64,000 nt of DNA from positions 7,272,841 to 7,336,840 of the forward strand of contig CM033116.1 of the NCBI GenBank assembly GCA_019321725.1, in the 5' to 3' direction. A program made the position numbers and the translations under genes. Position 1 is the first letter of the stretch. The number at the start of each line of letters is the position of its first letter. Under the pieces are notes generated by a model that saw nothing but the letters and a program-made list of their open reading frames with translations, did no database searches and was not told where the DNA came from. This stretch comes from Paulownia fortunei (taxonomy: Eukaryota; Streptophyta; Magnoliopsida; Lamiales; Paulowniaceae). Of this stretch, positions 1 to 11,355 are shown in pieces.

Positions 1-175
1 CCAAAATTATCAACTTGAATTCATCAAATTTGAAAAAATCCACAGCATCTAAGATAGATTTCAAAGCGTTCATCAAAAAATTTATCATATTATAGCACTT
101 AATTTGAGATTACGATTCTAAATCTTTGAATTAATATTATCAAATGACAAACCAAATTTTAAGGAGATCAAAGTA

Positions 176-530
176 GGGATGGCAATGGGGCGGTTTCAAA
201 TCCAAATCCACTTTGTTTGGGGTGGGTTTTTACTATTATAAATGGGTTCGAGGCGGGTTTGAATTTTTGTTTTCAAACTCTCCCAGCCCCAAACTTACCC
301 CATATATTTTTTTAAAATATATTACAAATATTTATGAGATATTTTTTAAAAAAAATTAGTGTATTATTTTTTTAAAAATATACTTTTTAAATATTTTCTA
401 AAAAATAATATAGGTCTAGTGGGTCTAACATATTAGTCTGGGTCCAGGGTACGTCCGAATTTGGGTCCTAAAAAAACTTGATGGGGCGGGTCTTGGATTT
501 GGCCAAACTCGCCCTGTTTCCATCACAAGA
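176..530. mobile_element. MITE-like element with GGGATGGCAATGGGGCGG-type inverted ends
   Basis: The left end reads GGGATGGCAATGGGGCGG. The right end, read on the other strand, begins GTGATGGAAACAGGGCGA, about 13 of 18 matching positions. The interior is AT-rich with G-rich and C-rich flanks, and there is no coding capacity. This fits a short non-autonomous DNA element. I could not define a convincing target-site duplication, so superfamily is not assigned and the borders are good to about 5 bp. Confidence 0.5.
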
Positions 531-1010
531 TAAAAGTGTCAAACTTCACCTTCAAGTTATAAAAACTCAAAGATCGCGTTCTTGAATAAAAGAATTAGAG
601 GATCAATTTAGAGATTGTATCTCCAATTGATAACCAAATTTAATAAAATTTTATTTATACTATTTTTCTTATTCTTTTATTTTTGCAGACATGAAAATTG
701 TACTACAAATTTCTAGCATGCCCAATAGAATAGTATGTGTCTCTTATCTTATTTTTCACAAATCAAGTTAAAGTTCATACGAAGACGAAGGACAAACACT
801 TCACCTCCACAAATTTCACATTACTTGCATCAATTCATCAATCAACTTTTTGAACAACTATGCAAGTAGGGTAAATGAAGGAGGTGTTCATTTTTTCACT
901 CAAATTTCATTCAAAGGAGGCATAACATGAAACTGAAGTTGTTGAAAGCCAATTCCAAATGAATGAAGAAGAAGATGAAGAATCATCACAATTTCAAACT
1001 TTTCATTGCT
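527..1010. repeat. Duplicated block, copy A
   Basis: This ~480 bp segment matches 2468-2960 in collinear order. Shared stretches include the TTTTATTTRTACTATTTTTCTTATT tract, an AAATATGCAAGT-like segment, a CACTCAAATTTCATTCAAAG segment, and GTTGAAAGCCAATTC followed by AATCATCACAA. It has no coding capacity. It directly precedes the minisatellite, so the duplicated unit seems to be block plus minisatellite start. Confidence 0.75.
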
Positions 1011-2050
1011 TTTATATACGAGTATAAATTATTTGAAAAATTTAAATTAAAGCCTGATCAAGCATTTCTAGATAAAAGTACAACTATCTAAATTTTTTAA
1101 ATGCATTTGATAAAAGTATAAACTGTTAGTAATACTCCTTAGCACGAGAATAAACTAACAACAAGTACAAATAAATTCAAAAACTCATTGATATGAATAT
1201 AAAAAGGTCTATAAATCAAATCAAATGAAGAACTCATTGACAAGAGTATAAAAGGTCTACAAGTAAAATAAAATGAAGTACTTCTTGATAAGGTATAATA
1301 GATCTAAAAGTCGAATTCAAATAAAGACTGTTTGATATGAATATAAACAATCAGCGAATTTCAAATTCAAATAGAGACTTTTTGATACGAGTATATATTA
1401 TCTAAAAAAAATCAAATTCAAATTCAAATGAAGATACCTTGATACGAGTATAAACTATCTAACAAATTCAAATTTAAATTGAAGGTTCCTTGATATGAAT
1501 ATTAATTATCTGTGAATTTCAAATTCTAATAAAAGCTTCTTAATACAAGTGTAAACTATATAACAAATTCAATTTCGAATGGAGAGTGTTTGATATGAGT
1601 ATTAACTATCTAATAAATTCAAATTTAATTTGAAGGCTCACTGGTACGAAATTCAAATGGAGACTCCTTGATACGAGTATAAACTATTTATAAATTTTAT
1701 ATTCAAATAGAGCCTCATTGATTCGAGTATGAACTATCTAAGGAATTCAAATTGAAATAAAGACTCCTTAATAAGAGTATAATCTATCTGCAAATTTCAA
1801 ATTTAAATAATTTTTTTTGTAGAAGTATAAACTACCTAATAAATTCAAATTGAAATGAAGAGTGGTTGATACGAGTATAAACTATCTACAAATCAAAGTT
1901 GAAGAACTCCATGATATGAGTTTAAACCATCTATAAATTTTCAATAAATTCAAGTCAAGAGCTCCTAGATATAAGAAAAAACTGTACAAGTTCAAATTAA
2001 TTCAATTGAAGAACTCCTTGATATGAGTTAAAATTGTCTCTATGTTTCAA
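1010..2050. repeat. Degenerate minisatellite, ~20 units of about 44-56 bp
   Basis: A core close to GATACGAGTATAAACTATCT recurs about every 50 bp, for example near 1384, 1440, 1492, 1591, 1669, 1721, 1770, 1868 and 1912. Between cores lie AAATTCAAATT-rich spacers and an AGACTCCTT or GAACTCCTT segment. I count roughly 20 cores, all in one orientation, several heavily mutated. Unit length drifts from about 56 to 44 bp. The units are AT-rich with no ORF. Confidence 0.85.
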
Positions 2051-2467
2051 ATAAATTAAAGTAAACTATTATAACTTGATCCTCTCGATGAATGATTTTG
2101 AGACTCATTCATTTTTAACATTCATTAAAACAAATACACATGAACAAGTTTCGGGGGTATTTATAGATAAATTAAATTTGTGGCTAGTCAAATTGGGATA
2201 TTTTGGCAATGGAGTGAAACAATCAACCTATTGATATTGGAAGACCCAACAAATCATATCTTGCAAATTTTGGAATTGATTGCTACTATTTTTGGTATTC
2301 CAAATCAAAATATTTTGGTTAAAGAAGTGAATGTTAATCAAATCATAGAGGACCAATCAAATCATGTTACTTTATCAAATAATCATGGCAAGAGCTCATA
2401 TCAACATGTATATAGAAGTGATCTATAAGAAATAGACACAATTCTAAATTTAGGCAAAAGAGACAAT
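2051..2467. other. AT-rich spacer between the duplicated blocks
   Basis: It holds an 82-codon open frame (2180-2428, plus) with no recognisable domain and a composition like the flanks. I do not regard it as a gene. The segment ends where the second copy of the duplicated block begins. Confidence 0.5.
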
Positions 2468-3036
2468 GGAGATGGTTCTCAAAGTGTCCTCCATCTTTGA
2501 GTTATAAAAATCTAAAACTTGTGTTCTTGAAAAGAAGAATTAAAGGATCAAAATAGAAATTGTATTCCAAATTGATGATTAAATTCATTAAAATTTTATT
2601 TGTACTATTTTTCTTATTTTGCTATTTTTGTAAACACAAAATTTGGGTTACAATTTTTCAGCACGCTTAGTTGGATGATCTCTGTCTTTCATCTTCTCTC
2701 TTCACAAATCAAGTACACAAGGAGATAAAGGAAAAATCTTCATCTTCACAAATTTCAAGTTTCCTACATCAAGCCGTCAATCAATATTTTAAATAAATAT
2801 GCAAGTGGTAGCAAATGAAGGTAGTGTTCCATGTCTTCACTCAAATTTCATTCAAAGAGGGAAAAACGTACAACTAAAGTTATTGAAAGCCAATTCACAG
2901 TAAATAAAAAAAATGTAGAATCATCACAACTTCAACTTTTCAATGCACCCAGATACGAACATAAACTATCTAATTTCTTCAACCTATAATATTCTCAATC
3001 ACTCATTGATAAAGCCTAAACTGTCAATGATGCTCA
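2468..3036. repeat. Duplicated block, copy B, cut by the Copia LTR
   Basis: Second copy of the block at 527-1010. After 2940 it also has one or two minisatellite-like cores (ATACGAACATAAACTATCTA), so the tandem unit included the start of the satellite. Recognisable similarity stops about where the Copia 3' LTR remnant begins near 3037. Insertion or later deletion of that element truncated this copy. Confidence 0.65.
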
Positions 3037-3600
3037 TCTTTATAGTTGACGTCATTCTTTTGCAAATCAATTTATCTTTAAGTTCGGACTGTTGAACTCC
3101 CTTTCATACTGAAATTCTTCTCCCAAAAAATTGCGTTTATCTCCTCGAATGCTCACCATCTTCTTCCATAGAGCGTTATGTGCAAATGCATTACTCAAAG
3201 CTTGAATATGGTGTAGAAGTTAAACTCCACAAGCTACACAATCTTTTTGCTTCAAGACTTATTTATATAGCATCATTTATTTTCAAGATTGAATTCAAAT
3301 CTCATAGATATGTTGCATATATTTTCAAAGATCTCCACAAGATCCTTGCCTTACAACAAGATATCTTCATTACCTTCATTGCATCAATCTTGATCTTGTA
3401 AAATATCCTTTGATATTTCTATCCAAAATCTTGTTTACAAACTTCCATAATTATCAATATGTAATATGCTCAAAATAAATAAGATTTATTAAACAATACA
3501 CCATTTAAAATTAACAACTATAAATGGTAAGTCAACTTGATCCCAAAAGTTTGTACAAGATAATTGTGATTGCCAACAATGCCAACCACAATCTTAATAA
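3037..3600 (-). repeat. Truncated 3' LTR of the minus-strand Copia element
   Basis: This segment aligns with 12541-13157. Shared words include TATAGTTGACGT, CAAAGCTTGAATATRGTGTAGA, AACTCCAYAAGCTACACAATC and GCCAACCACAATC. Similarity fades to the left of about 3037, so the last ~250 bp of the LTR (minus sense) are missing or unrecognisable. A C7 run at 3602-3608 just outside its right edge is the polypurine tract on the minus strand. Confidence 0.8.
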
Positions 3601-4741
3601 TCCCCCCCTTTGATATTGTTTGGTCAAATATCATTTACTCCCCATAAGTTCAGCAATTATGCAGGATCTTTCAACTGACTAAATTGTTGAAACATATGTT
3701 TACTCATGTTATAGCAATGACAAATAATTCTAAAGAACTCCCCCTGCAGAAAAGATAGAAACATTCAAATTTATTGGTTCATTCTAAAATATCATAGTAA
3801 AACCCCATTCAATCAAATATGAGTTATAATCCAAGTCAAAGCCAAAATAGATAGAAATGTATGGGAAAAAACAACGATTATAAATCCAATATAATCCCAT
3901 CAAAATTCATTTTCTTCTTGTAATAAAATTCATGCATCATCTTTCTTCTTCTTGTAAAATTCATGCATCATTGGCTGATTGTACTTCGCCTTTTTGACCA
4001 AATTGTGGTAAAGGTCCACTAAAACTAGAAACAAAAATCATAATCATGAGCGTCAATAGTGGAAACTCTTCCTAACTGTTTGCCCTTCAATCCAACATTT
4101 AAAGCATTCATTTGCTTTTCTTTGATAGTCAAGTTCTACATTTGTTATCTGATTCCCAAAACTTTCTGTTGAAAAAAATAGAGAAAATCTATTAGAGTTG
4201 ATGTTGCAACATGATCACATAATAGAATTGCCAAATTCCAACATAATCACTTTAGCCCTTATGTTATGATTACAATAGAACAATTCAGTAAACATATCAC
4301 AGTCCAAATAATCCATAATCAAAGTTAAGAATTATAGAGCATAGCATTAACAATAGCAAAACATAAACAACATTAGGAGCATCTAAAAAACATCAAACAT
4401 ATATAACACTAGGAGCATCATATTATCATCTAAAAACAACATCATAACTCTAGTTCATCCATAAACAATGGCAATTGAGTATCATCTAAGGAAACGACAA
4501 CATAAACTCCCCCCCAAGTGTATGGTTTCAAATGAAAGATGCAAAACCAAAATAAACATGCATAAATCAATTATAATTAAATCAAATAAATCATCAAAAA
4601 CCATTAGAACCACTTCTCCTTTTTAACCATAAAGTGTCAAGGTGTCATCACAAGTTGGATCAGCTATCAGTGTCAACAGTATCATTTTTATCAAAGCTTC
4701 TATCCGTATTATCTATCTTAGTCTCCTCATAATTGGAATCC
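3601..4741 (-). other. 3' untranslated region of the Copia element with repeated polypurine tracts
   Basis: Mostly non-coding. On the minus strand, G-rich purine runs occur at about 3602-3610 (next to the LTR), near 3740 (CTCCCCCTGCAG on plus) and near 4507-4516 (ACTCCCCCCCAAG on plus). Repeated polypurine tracts between pol and LTR are known in Sire/Maximus-type elements. The one touching the LTR is the likely plus-strand primer. Confidence 0.5.
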
Positions 4742-5962
4742 TTATAGTGGAGGAATATTTTTTGAAAGATCATGACCTATGGAGGATGTTGCAACATTAA
4801 CAGAGGATGAACTACCAACATTATTTGGTTCATTTCCTTTACCTTTCCCATAGAAGTCCTCATATTTAGCTTTTATATCATCGAGCAAGAAAACTTCATC
4901 ATTAGAATATGTTTTAGAAGTCATTAATGACGAAAGAAAAGAAATCAAATACATGATTTCTAATAAATCACTTTTCCAAACCTAAAAGAGTCAACATCTT
5001 TTCCTTTTTGAGACAGATTGGAATAAAACTTATGCACAACAAATTAAACACGGGATGCAACTTTAGTTACTCTCCCTAGCAAGCCAACAGTAACCCACTT
5101 AACATGTTGTGACATATCAATCAACCATTTAGAATGAAATTTTCTTTTCAACATATATGTCGATAAATTGTTGTTTATGGGAGAATAAAAAGTAGAGGAC
5201 AAAACATTACTTATCTCATACCTTAAAGTAGAATCATAGTTTACTTTATGAACTAGTTTAGGGGAAGCATCTTGATAGGATTCAAAATTTGAGGCTTTGG
5301 AGTCTGAAATAGAAGATGTCTCGGTCTGGACATTTTTTTGCAATCTCGAAGTCCTGCTAGATGCTGCCTTAGTGAAATCTTCCTTCGATTGGTAAAGTGG
5401 ATCATTATTAATAACTTTCTTATTTTCTTTCTACACTGTCTATACTTGAATCCCTATGCTGAAGCATTCTGGGTTTGATTCACAGTGGCAGCCTGGTCCT
5501 CTTTAAGTTGTTGCAACAAAAATATGTGATTCATCTTATATTGCAACTAGAGGATTGGTTGGGGGCCTAGTAATAGAAACCAAGTAATATCAATTGGTTG
5601 TAGATAGGTCTCCATGGTTACATCAAAATCTCCCTCATTGTGTTCAAGATACACTTTAGAACTATCTACTGATTCATTAGGTGAGTTTTGGGTAGTATAA
5701 TCTCTAGAATCAGTGAAATGAGAACTAGGTTGTCCTTCTATTGAAACACATCTTCAATTTCCTCATTTGTTTCAGCCCATTTCGGATCATATGTAAGCAT
5801 GCACAGTATAGGAATAATAGTAATGAGTGTTAGATTTTCAAGTGTAGGGTTTGTTCTTTTCATTTGTTTAGATATAGAAGAAGAGGTCACCCTTGCTTCC
5901 CTTTTTTGTGAGGATATTGCCTTCTTAGAGTCGCCCATGGAAGCCTTTCTTGTTTTCACCAT
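4742..5962 (-). pseudogene. Extra 3' ORF of the Copia element (env-like position), broken
   Basis: Minus-strand open pieces lie in a row: a start near 5962 (MVKTRKASMG...) with a basic Ser/Lys/Arg-rich N-terminus, a middle stretch at 5350-5740 in shifting frames, 5044-5343 and 4742-4954. They are collinear and probably one former protein broken by stops and frameshifts. I see no clear signal peptide or membrane helix. It sits after RNase H and before the polypurine tract, where Sire-type elements have an extra, so-called env-like ORF. The function is unknown and the assignment rests on position only. Confidence 0.5.
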
Positions 5963-6868
5963 TTTTGAAGTCTGAAACAAGAAGAGAACACAGATGGGTG
6001 AAAAGGAAAAAAGAGTAGAAAAAATAGCTTTGTAAAATTCAGTTTTCTGCAATGTGTCACAATAATTTAACCACACATAAACCCGCCCAAAATTCTCGCC
6101 AGAAATACTAAACAGTTGTTGTAACCCCATAATAATTGAGATGATTATCTTCCTACAAATGAACAAAGATATGTCCAATCATCTTAAGTAAGGGAAGTTT
6201 GAAAGTTAGATAATGATAAGGATTTTGTTGAAACAAGATATACAAGATCCACTTCCATATTTATTAAAATCTCTTTTGATACACTTCTACAAAATTAAAA
6301 AAAAAACTCCTAAATTATGCTTATAAATGCAGAATTAAAACATGCATATCAATCTATGGGATTTTCAATAAATGCAATAAAATAAATGTATCACATGTTT
6401 TAAAAAGATCAAATATACATGTCTCAAAACAGAAAATCTTTTCAAACTTATATGCATATAATTTTTGTTTACATTTCGAATCTAATTCCTTAGATATTTT
6501 TGAGAGAGAAATTTTTGTGATATTTTTTTATTTTGAAACTCGTGTTGAGATTGGATTTGGCTAGCCGGAGCTTTCACTCTATTCCTAGGGTAACTTTTTT
6601 CTCATGATTGATCATTTCCCTCTCTCTCTCTCTCTATCTCTCTCTTTTTAATCTAGAGATACAAAGGATTATATAAACACATGGCTAGCTCCACACCATA
6701 AGGTAGGTAGTTTTTTTTGCCAAAGGTCTCCAAAAATAATATAAATATCAAGAAACATTTCTGGAATGTTTTTCAATTTCGCATGTAGTGTTATTCTATT
6801 GAGATTTTCCAAATTGAGGCACATAATTTGATAATTTAAAAACACATATTGAGAAATGAATTATGTAT
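5963..6868. other. Non-coding part of the Copia 3' region with a CT microsatellite
   Basis: AT-rich sequence between the extra ORF and the solo LTR, with a (CT)n run at about 6620-6650. I see no gene. The last four bases before the solo LTR, GTAT at 6865-6868, match the four bases after it at 8470-8473. Confidence 0.5.
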
Positions 6869-8469
6869 TGCGAAAATTCGTGAACGCAAGCGCACTCATG
6901 AGAATTGTTGAATTATTAAGTACCAAAATTATGTTAACTCTAATTTTATTTGAATAAATGAAAATGGGTGATTATGATTACAAACTAAGTCTACCTACAC
7001 TAACTAATGATAAAAATCAACTAATGATGAAATTCAAAAACTCAAAAGCCTAGGGTTATGATTTCACCATAATTAATCCGAATTGAATAATTCATCTCAT
7101 CAATCTCAATTTAATTCCCAAGTGATAGTCGAGAATCCCTAAATTATCCACTAGCCTCTCCCAAGGTCTAATGAAAATATTATCAATTGCTAACCTACTA
7201 TATTCCTATGTGAATTACAAGAATCAACAATTTATTAGGTTCTATGGATCTCTAACAAGACTACACAAACCATGCAAGTATATTCCTATCTTACATGCAA
7301 TTTATGGTTTTCTACACATAGAACTAGACACATATATCACCTCCCGCGTCAATATGATTAGCAAATCATTCAATTAATGGCTAATTAATTGAAAGCATTA
7401 ATAACAATGTAGAAAACTCAACTTGAAAATTAAATCAAGAATTAAATTGATAATTATATCCAAAACATCATAATTAGATTGCATCACAACCCTAGAAAAA
7501 TAAATTAGTTCATGATGGTAAAAATAAAAGATAACTCAACAATATCCATGAACATAATTAATGAGAAAAAGAGGAAAATGAAATAAAACTTGGAAGATAA
7601 TGAGTTTCTTCCCTTGTAGATGTCTTCTTCACAAACCATGGAAGAATTATCTCATCCTCTTCTTCTTTCTTCTTCTTTCTTGGCTTGTTTTCTCTTCTCT
7701 CCCTCTCTCCCCCTCTAAAAAATCTGATATCTTCCCCTTGGAGGCTTTTAAATCCTTAAACTTGATTGGAGATGCCCTAAAGAGGGCATAAAATATCAAT
7801 TTGCCCTTACTTACACGGTTGGCAGCGCCTAGGCACCAATTTCCAGCGCCTAGGCACTGCAGCACTTTGCAGCCCAGTGAGGGCAGCGCCTAGGCGCTGC
7901 ACATTCTGTCCTAGACAGACCTTGCAGCGCCTAGGCACTGCTCTTGTTGTCCAAGTTTGATTTCTTGTGCGCTTGTAGCCTCTTTCAACTACTTTTTCAC
8001 TATTTTCTAAGCTAAATTGGTTTTTGGTGTCTGCATATTAATTGTAGTTCTATGTCTTTGCGTTCGATAGGCACTTGAATTAACTCAATATGAAATCTTT
8101 GGAAAGAGTTATGCCTAAAATATCAAGGTGTATCATACCAGAAATTTTCAGTTAAGTGCAGACTATTTAACCCGATTTTTCTCATTTAACTTGAAAGAAC
8201 TGGATTTCATAGTAAACATGAACATTATAGATATATCTCTTGGATTTCCAATAATTTAAGAAATAAGTCAAAATGATATTGGAACAAAAAGTTATGTTTG
8301 ATATAGATATATTTAAACCAAGTTTTATGTTTCTTTCCATTTTCTCCTTATTTTGCTATTACCTACAATATTTCAAACTAAATTCATAAAAGTTAACAAA
8401 AACACTTGAAAATGAATCAAAAAATTAAGCAAATCGTACTCAATTAATAGGTATAAAATTAACTCATCA
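6869..8469 (-). mobile_element. Solo LTR inserted in the Copia element
   Basis: In minus orientation it begins TGATGAGTTAATTTT and ends CGTGAACG...TTCGCA. The plus-strand relative at 15565-16945 begins TGATAAGTTAATTTT and ends CGTTCACGCATTTCACA. Shared interior words include ATTTTCATTAGACCTTGGGA, AATTGAGATTGATG and TAATTATGGTGAAATCATAA. GTAT flanks both ends (6865-6868 and 8470-8473), a short target duplication. No internal retroelement genes are adjacent, so a recombined solo LTR is the simplest reading. It carries GC-rich palindromic repeats (separate entry). Confidence 0.75.
7820..7945. repeat. Array of GCAGCGCCTAGGCGCTGC-type palindromes
   Basis: Four copies of a CAGCGCCTAGGCRC core occur near 7822, 7844, 7883 and 7924. 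The copy at 7883-7900, GCAGCGCCTAGGCGCTGC, is a perfect 18 bp palindrome; the others are one or two bases off. A smaller palindrome, CTGTCCTAGACAG, lies at about 7906-7918. These GC-rich units contrast sharply with the AT-rich LTR around them. Confidence 0.85.
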
Positions 8470-8639
8470 GTATGCCTAATGCAGTTCCTACCATGAAAAA
8501 CAAGCAATCCTAAAAAGACTAACATGTTCTAACAATCCTCTAATTTGTTGCAACATTTATAAATGAACACACATGTTATTTAGTTGCAACATTTGAATGC
8601 TCATATAATTACACAACACAGATTCCTAGTGACTTTCAC

Positions 8640-8965
8640 AAGGAATCAAATCGAAGTCCATCAGGAGGTTTGGTAAAGATGTCATCAAGCAGTTTCTCTA
8701 TTGCAACATAACCTATTATCATAACCTTTTTTCAATCAAGTCCCTAGTAAAATAATTATGGATATCTATATGCTTAGATCTAGGATGTTGAATAGGATTC
8801 TTAGATATATGAATTGCACTAGAATTGTTGTGGTAAATATATAATACTTCATATTCAATGGTGTTGTAGTTTTTCAATATCTACTTCATCTAAAGAAGTT
8901 GAGAACAATAAAAAGATATCAAGTTGTTCCGCAAGTAAAACAACTTTGGGTAGTGCTCTTCTGGT
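8640..8965 (-). pseudogene. Copia RNase H remnant
   Basis: Translated leftward in shifting frames, this gives a CSQLL-x-MK segment, then HNNSSAIHISKNPIQHPRSK, KHIDIHNYFTRDLIEK and, after a frameshift, DDIFTKPPDGLRFDSL. These are the usual landmarks of the C-terminal RNase H of Copia polyproteins, including the DN-x-SA-I-x-KNP motif with its first Asp changed. Internal stops and at least one frameshift are present. It lies close downstream of integrase because the RT core is absent. Confidence 0.8.
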
Positions 8966-9059
8966 TGTCAGCATATATAGCCTAATCTTGCATAAACACC
9001 GACTCAGTATTGTCATTGTTCTCCATTTCACATTATGTTCTTGTTGTTGCAACATAGGG

Positions 9060-9944
9060 TACTAGTGTGGGTTCTGTTGCAACATCAACTTTAGCAGAGA
9101 CTTGGACAGAATTTTGTTCAGCATTTCTTTCATCACCGAGCTTAAGAATCTCCTCTTCTACCAACTAATCTACAAAGATATTATAGTCATCAATCACTAT
9201 ATTTGAAGATTCCATGACAATTTAGATTCTCATGTTATACACATGGTATGCCTTACTATTCAAGGAATAACCAAAAAAAACTCCTTCGTTACTCTTAATA
9301 TCAAATTTTCTTAACTCCTTACAATCATTTAGTATACAACACGTACAATTGAAGACATGAAAGTAGTTAAGGTTAGGCTTTTTACCTTTCCAAATTTCAT
9401 GTGGAGTTTTCTTGGTACCTGGCTTCAAATATACCCGATTAATAGTGTAACATGTAGTGCTAACTACCTTTGCCCAAAAATGCATGGCTACTTCTCTAGG
9501 TTCAACATTAATCTAGCTATCTCTTGAAGGGGATTGTTTTTCCTTTTCACAATACCATTTTATTGTTGTGTTTTTGCAGCCAAGAATTCATGTGCAATAC
9601 CGTACTTATCACAAAAATTGGTAAATATAGTATTTTCAGATTCCCTACTATTATCACTTTTAATTCTAACTATCTTACTAATATTGTTATCCTTTTTTTT
9701 TCAATTTCTTGCATAATTTTTTGAACACTTGAATAATATCAGATTTTTCTCTAATAAAATCTAGCCAAGTAAATCTAGAAAAATCATCGACATACACAAA
9801 CACATACTTTTTACCTTCTAAACTTTGTACTTGTATTAGTCTCATTAGGTCTATGTGGAGAAGTTCGAGAGTTCGTGTTGTGCTGATGTGTTGCAACACT
9901 TGTTTGTACCTTTCTTTTATTTTCCATGCTGGCAAGCACCACAT
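9060..9944 (-). pseudogene. Copia integrase (core and C-terminal part), broken
   Basis: 9687-9944 encodes ELLHIDLMRL followed by YVFVYVDDFSRFTW, the first two acidic positions of the retroviral-type integrase core. 9222-9485 encodes the downstream part, with TPHEIWKGKKPN and FGYSLNSKAYHVYN landmarks. To the left, 9060-9220 matches the linker that normally joins integrase to RT, but it runs straight into RNase H. The D,D,E domain is broken by stops, and the segment between the two open pieces is frameshifted. Confidence 0.85.
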
Positions 9945-10285
9945 ACTCCTAGATTCTTATTATTCAATTTTAGTAATCCAAGCACAACTTTTGTATTCAC
10001 AATCTTAGTCAGATTTTTGAAGTTCAAATGCCCTAATTTTTGGTGCCACAAATTAGTTTCATCTAATTTTATGTTGTAACATGTCTAAGATTGTTGCAAC
10101 ATACAATAGTTATAAGATGATCGAAAGCCAGTTAATACGCACCTGTCAGTATCATCAAATACCTATCATTTATCTTTATTACACCTAATAAAGAGATTCA
10201 ACTCACAAAATTGATTGATGTTGATCAAATTTACATTCAAACCTTTTATACGGAGTACATTCTTTAGCTTTGGTAGTCCTTCAAT
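9930..10285 (-). pseudogene. Copia GAG-pre-integrase / HHCC region
   Basis: Minus-strand translation gives NLWHQKLGHLNFKNLTKI and later VCGACQHGK. These are the H-x-H and C-x2-C landmarks of the zinc-binding N-terminal integrase region of Copia elements. A stop follows and the frame is interrupted more than once. It connects the protease and integrase remnants. Confidence 0.8.
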
Positions 10286-10574
10286 ATTGAGTAGTCCATT
10301 TCCAAGTACTCGTCTTTTTTCTCCATCTCCAAAAAGTAACATGTCCTTCAGTCACACTTTGATAGTCTTTTATTTTTTTCTTGTCATCTATCATATGTTT
10401 GGAACATCTACTATTAAAATAGCAAGAGTCAACAGTACAAGCTTTTAAAGAAGTGTATGCAACATGACATCTAAGAACTAACTTTTTAACCCAGATTTTA
10501 AGTTGAGACTCATTTTTCAAGTAAATTTTGATCTTAGGAGCATGTTTTAGCAATTTATGTTCATGTTTCAACAT
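10281..10574 (-). pseudogene. Copia aspartic protease remnant
   Basis: The motif CYFNSRCSKHMI lies where Copia proteases have W-x-x-DSGCS-x-HM. The catalytic Asp-Ser-Gly triplet is changed to Asn-Ser-Arg, so the enzyme would be dead even without the frameshift. Downstream the FGDGEK segment is readable only in another frame. Confidence 0.75.
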
Positions 10575-11355
10575 TGCGGAAGACGATTAGCTAAATCGCA
10601 TACCATTTTTTCAAAGACATCTTATAGTTAAAGCATCTTAATCTAATAAACCTCTTAGGTTGAGGTTTTTGAAAAATAGGTTTCTTACTTTTGTCAAAGA
10701 TAGACTGCAACAAGTATTATCTCCTAAACAAAAATAATTTTTTACTTTGAGGACTCACCAGTATATCTCAAACTATGATGATCACTATAAAGTTTTCCCA
10801 TAGTGAGAATTTCATCCAAGTTTTCTTACTAAAGTTAAATTTATTCATCTTCCACATGTTCAACTCTAGCTAAATCTCATCCAATTGTTTTGTTATTTTC
10901 AGCAACAATGAGATCATACTTGATTACCTTATTTTTCAATGACTCTTTCTCCATGTTTAGTACAATTGTTCCTCAAGTGATTTATTTTTCTTACATACCT
11001 CAACCCATTTTGAAATATTTCATTGTACATCAGGTTGACATCATTGATACTGGGCTCATCATCACTACTAGCCTATAAAATAGTACAGTACTAGTCTTCT
11101 TCCACGTCTTTCACATCTATTGCAGTAGATGAAGTTAAGATGATGCATCTTGTAAACATGTGATAACATACCTTTGTGACGTTGCAACATAGCCAATAAT
11201 ATTTTTTGACTCATATCGAAATCTGACCGCCAGCTTTTGTATAGAAAGCTACGTGGTTGTTGACATGTTCCTGTTTATCATCTTCTTGACTTCCTTCTAA
11301 TTCTTTGTCACTCCATATGGTGTTGAGTGAACGATTCACCCATTTCAATGTGGCG

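Noticed and set aside
1010..2050. CRISPR-like array of spaced repeats
   Set aside because: Spacers are not unique, unit length drifts, the context is a plant genome, and no cas genes exist. It is a degenerate minisatellite.
7600..7865. Short ORFs on both strands
   Set aside because: They overlap a low-complexity TCTTCTTC tract inside the solo LTR and have no domain.
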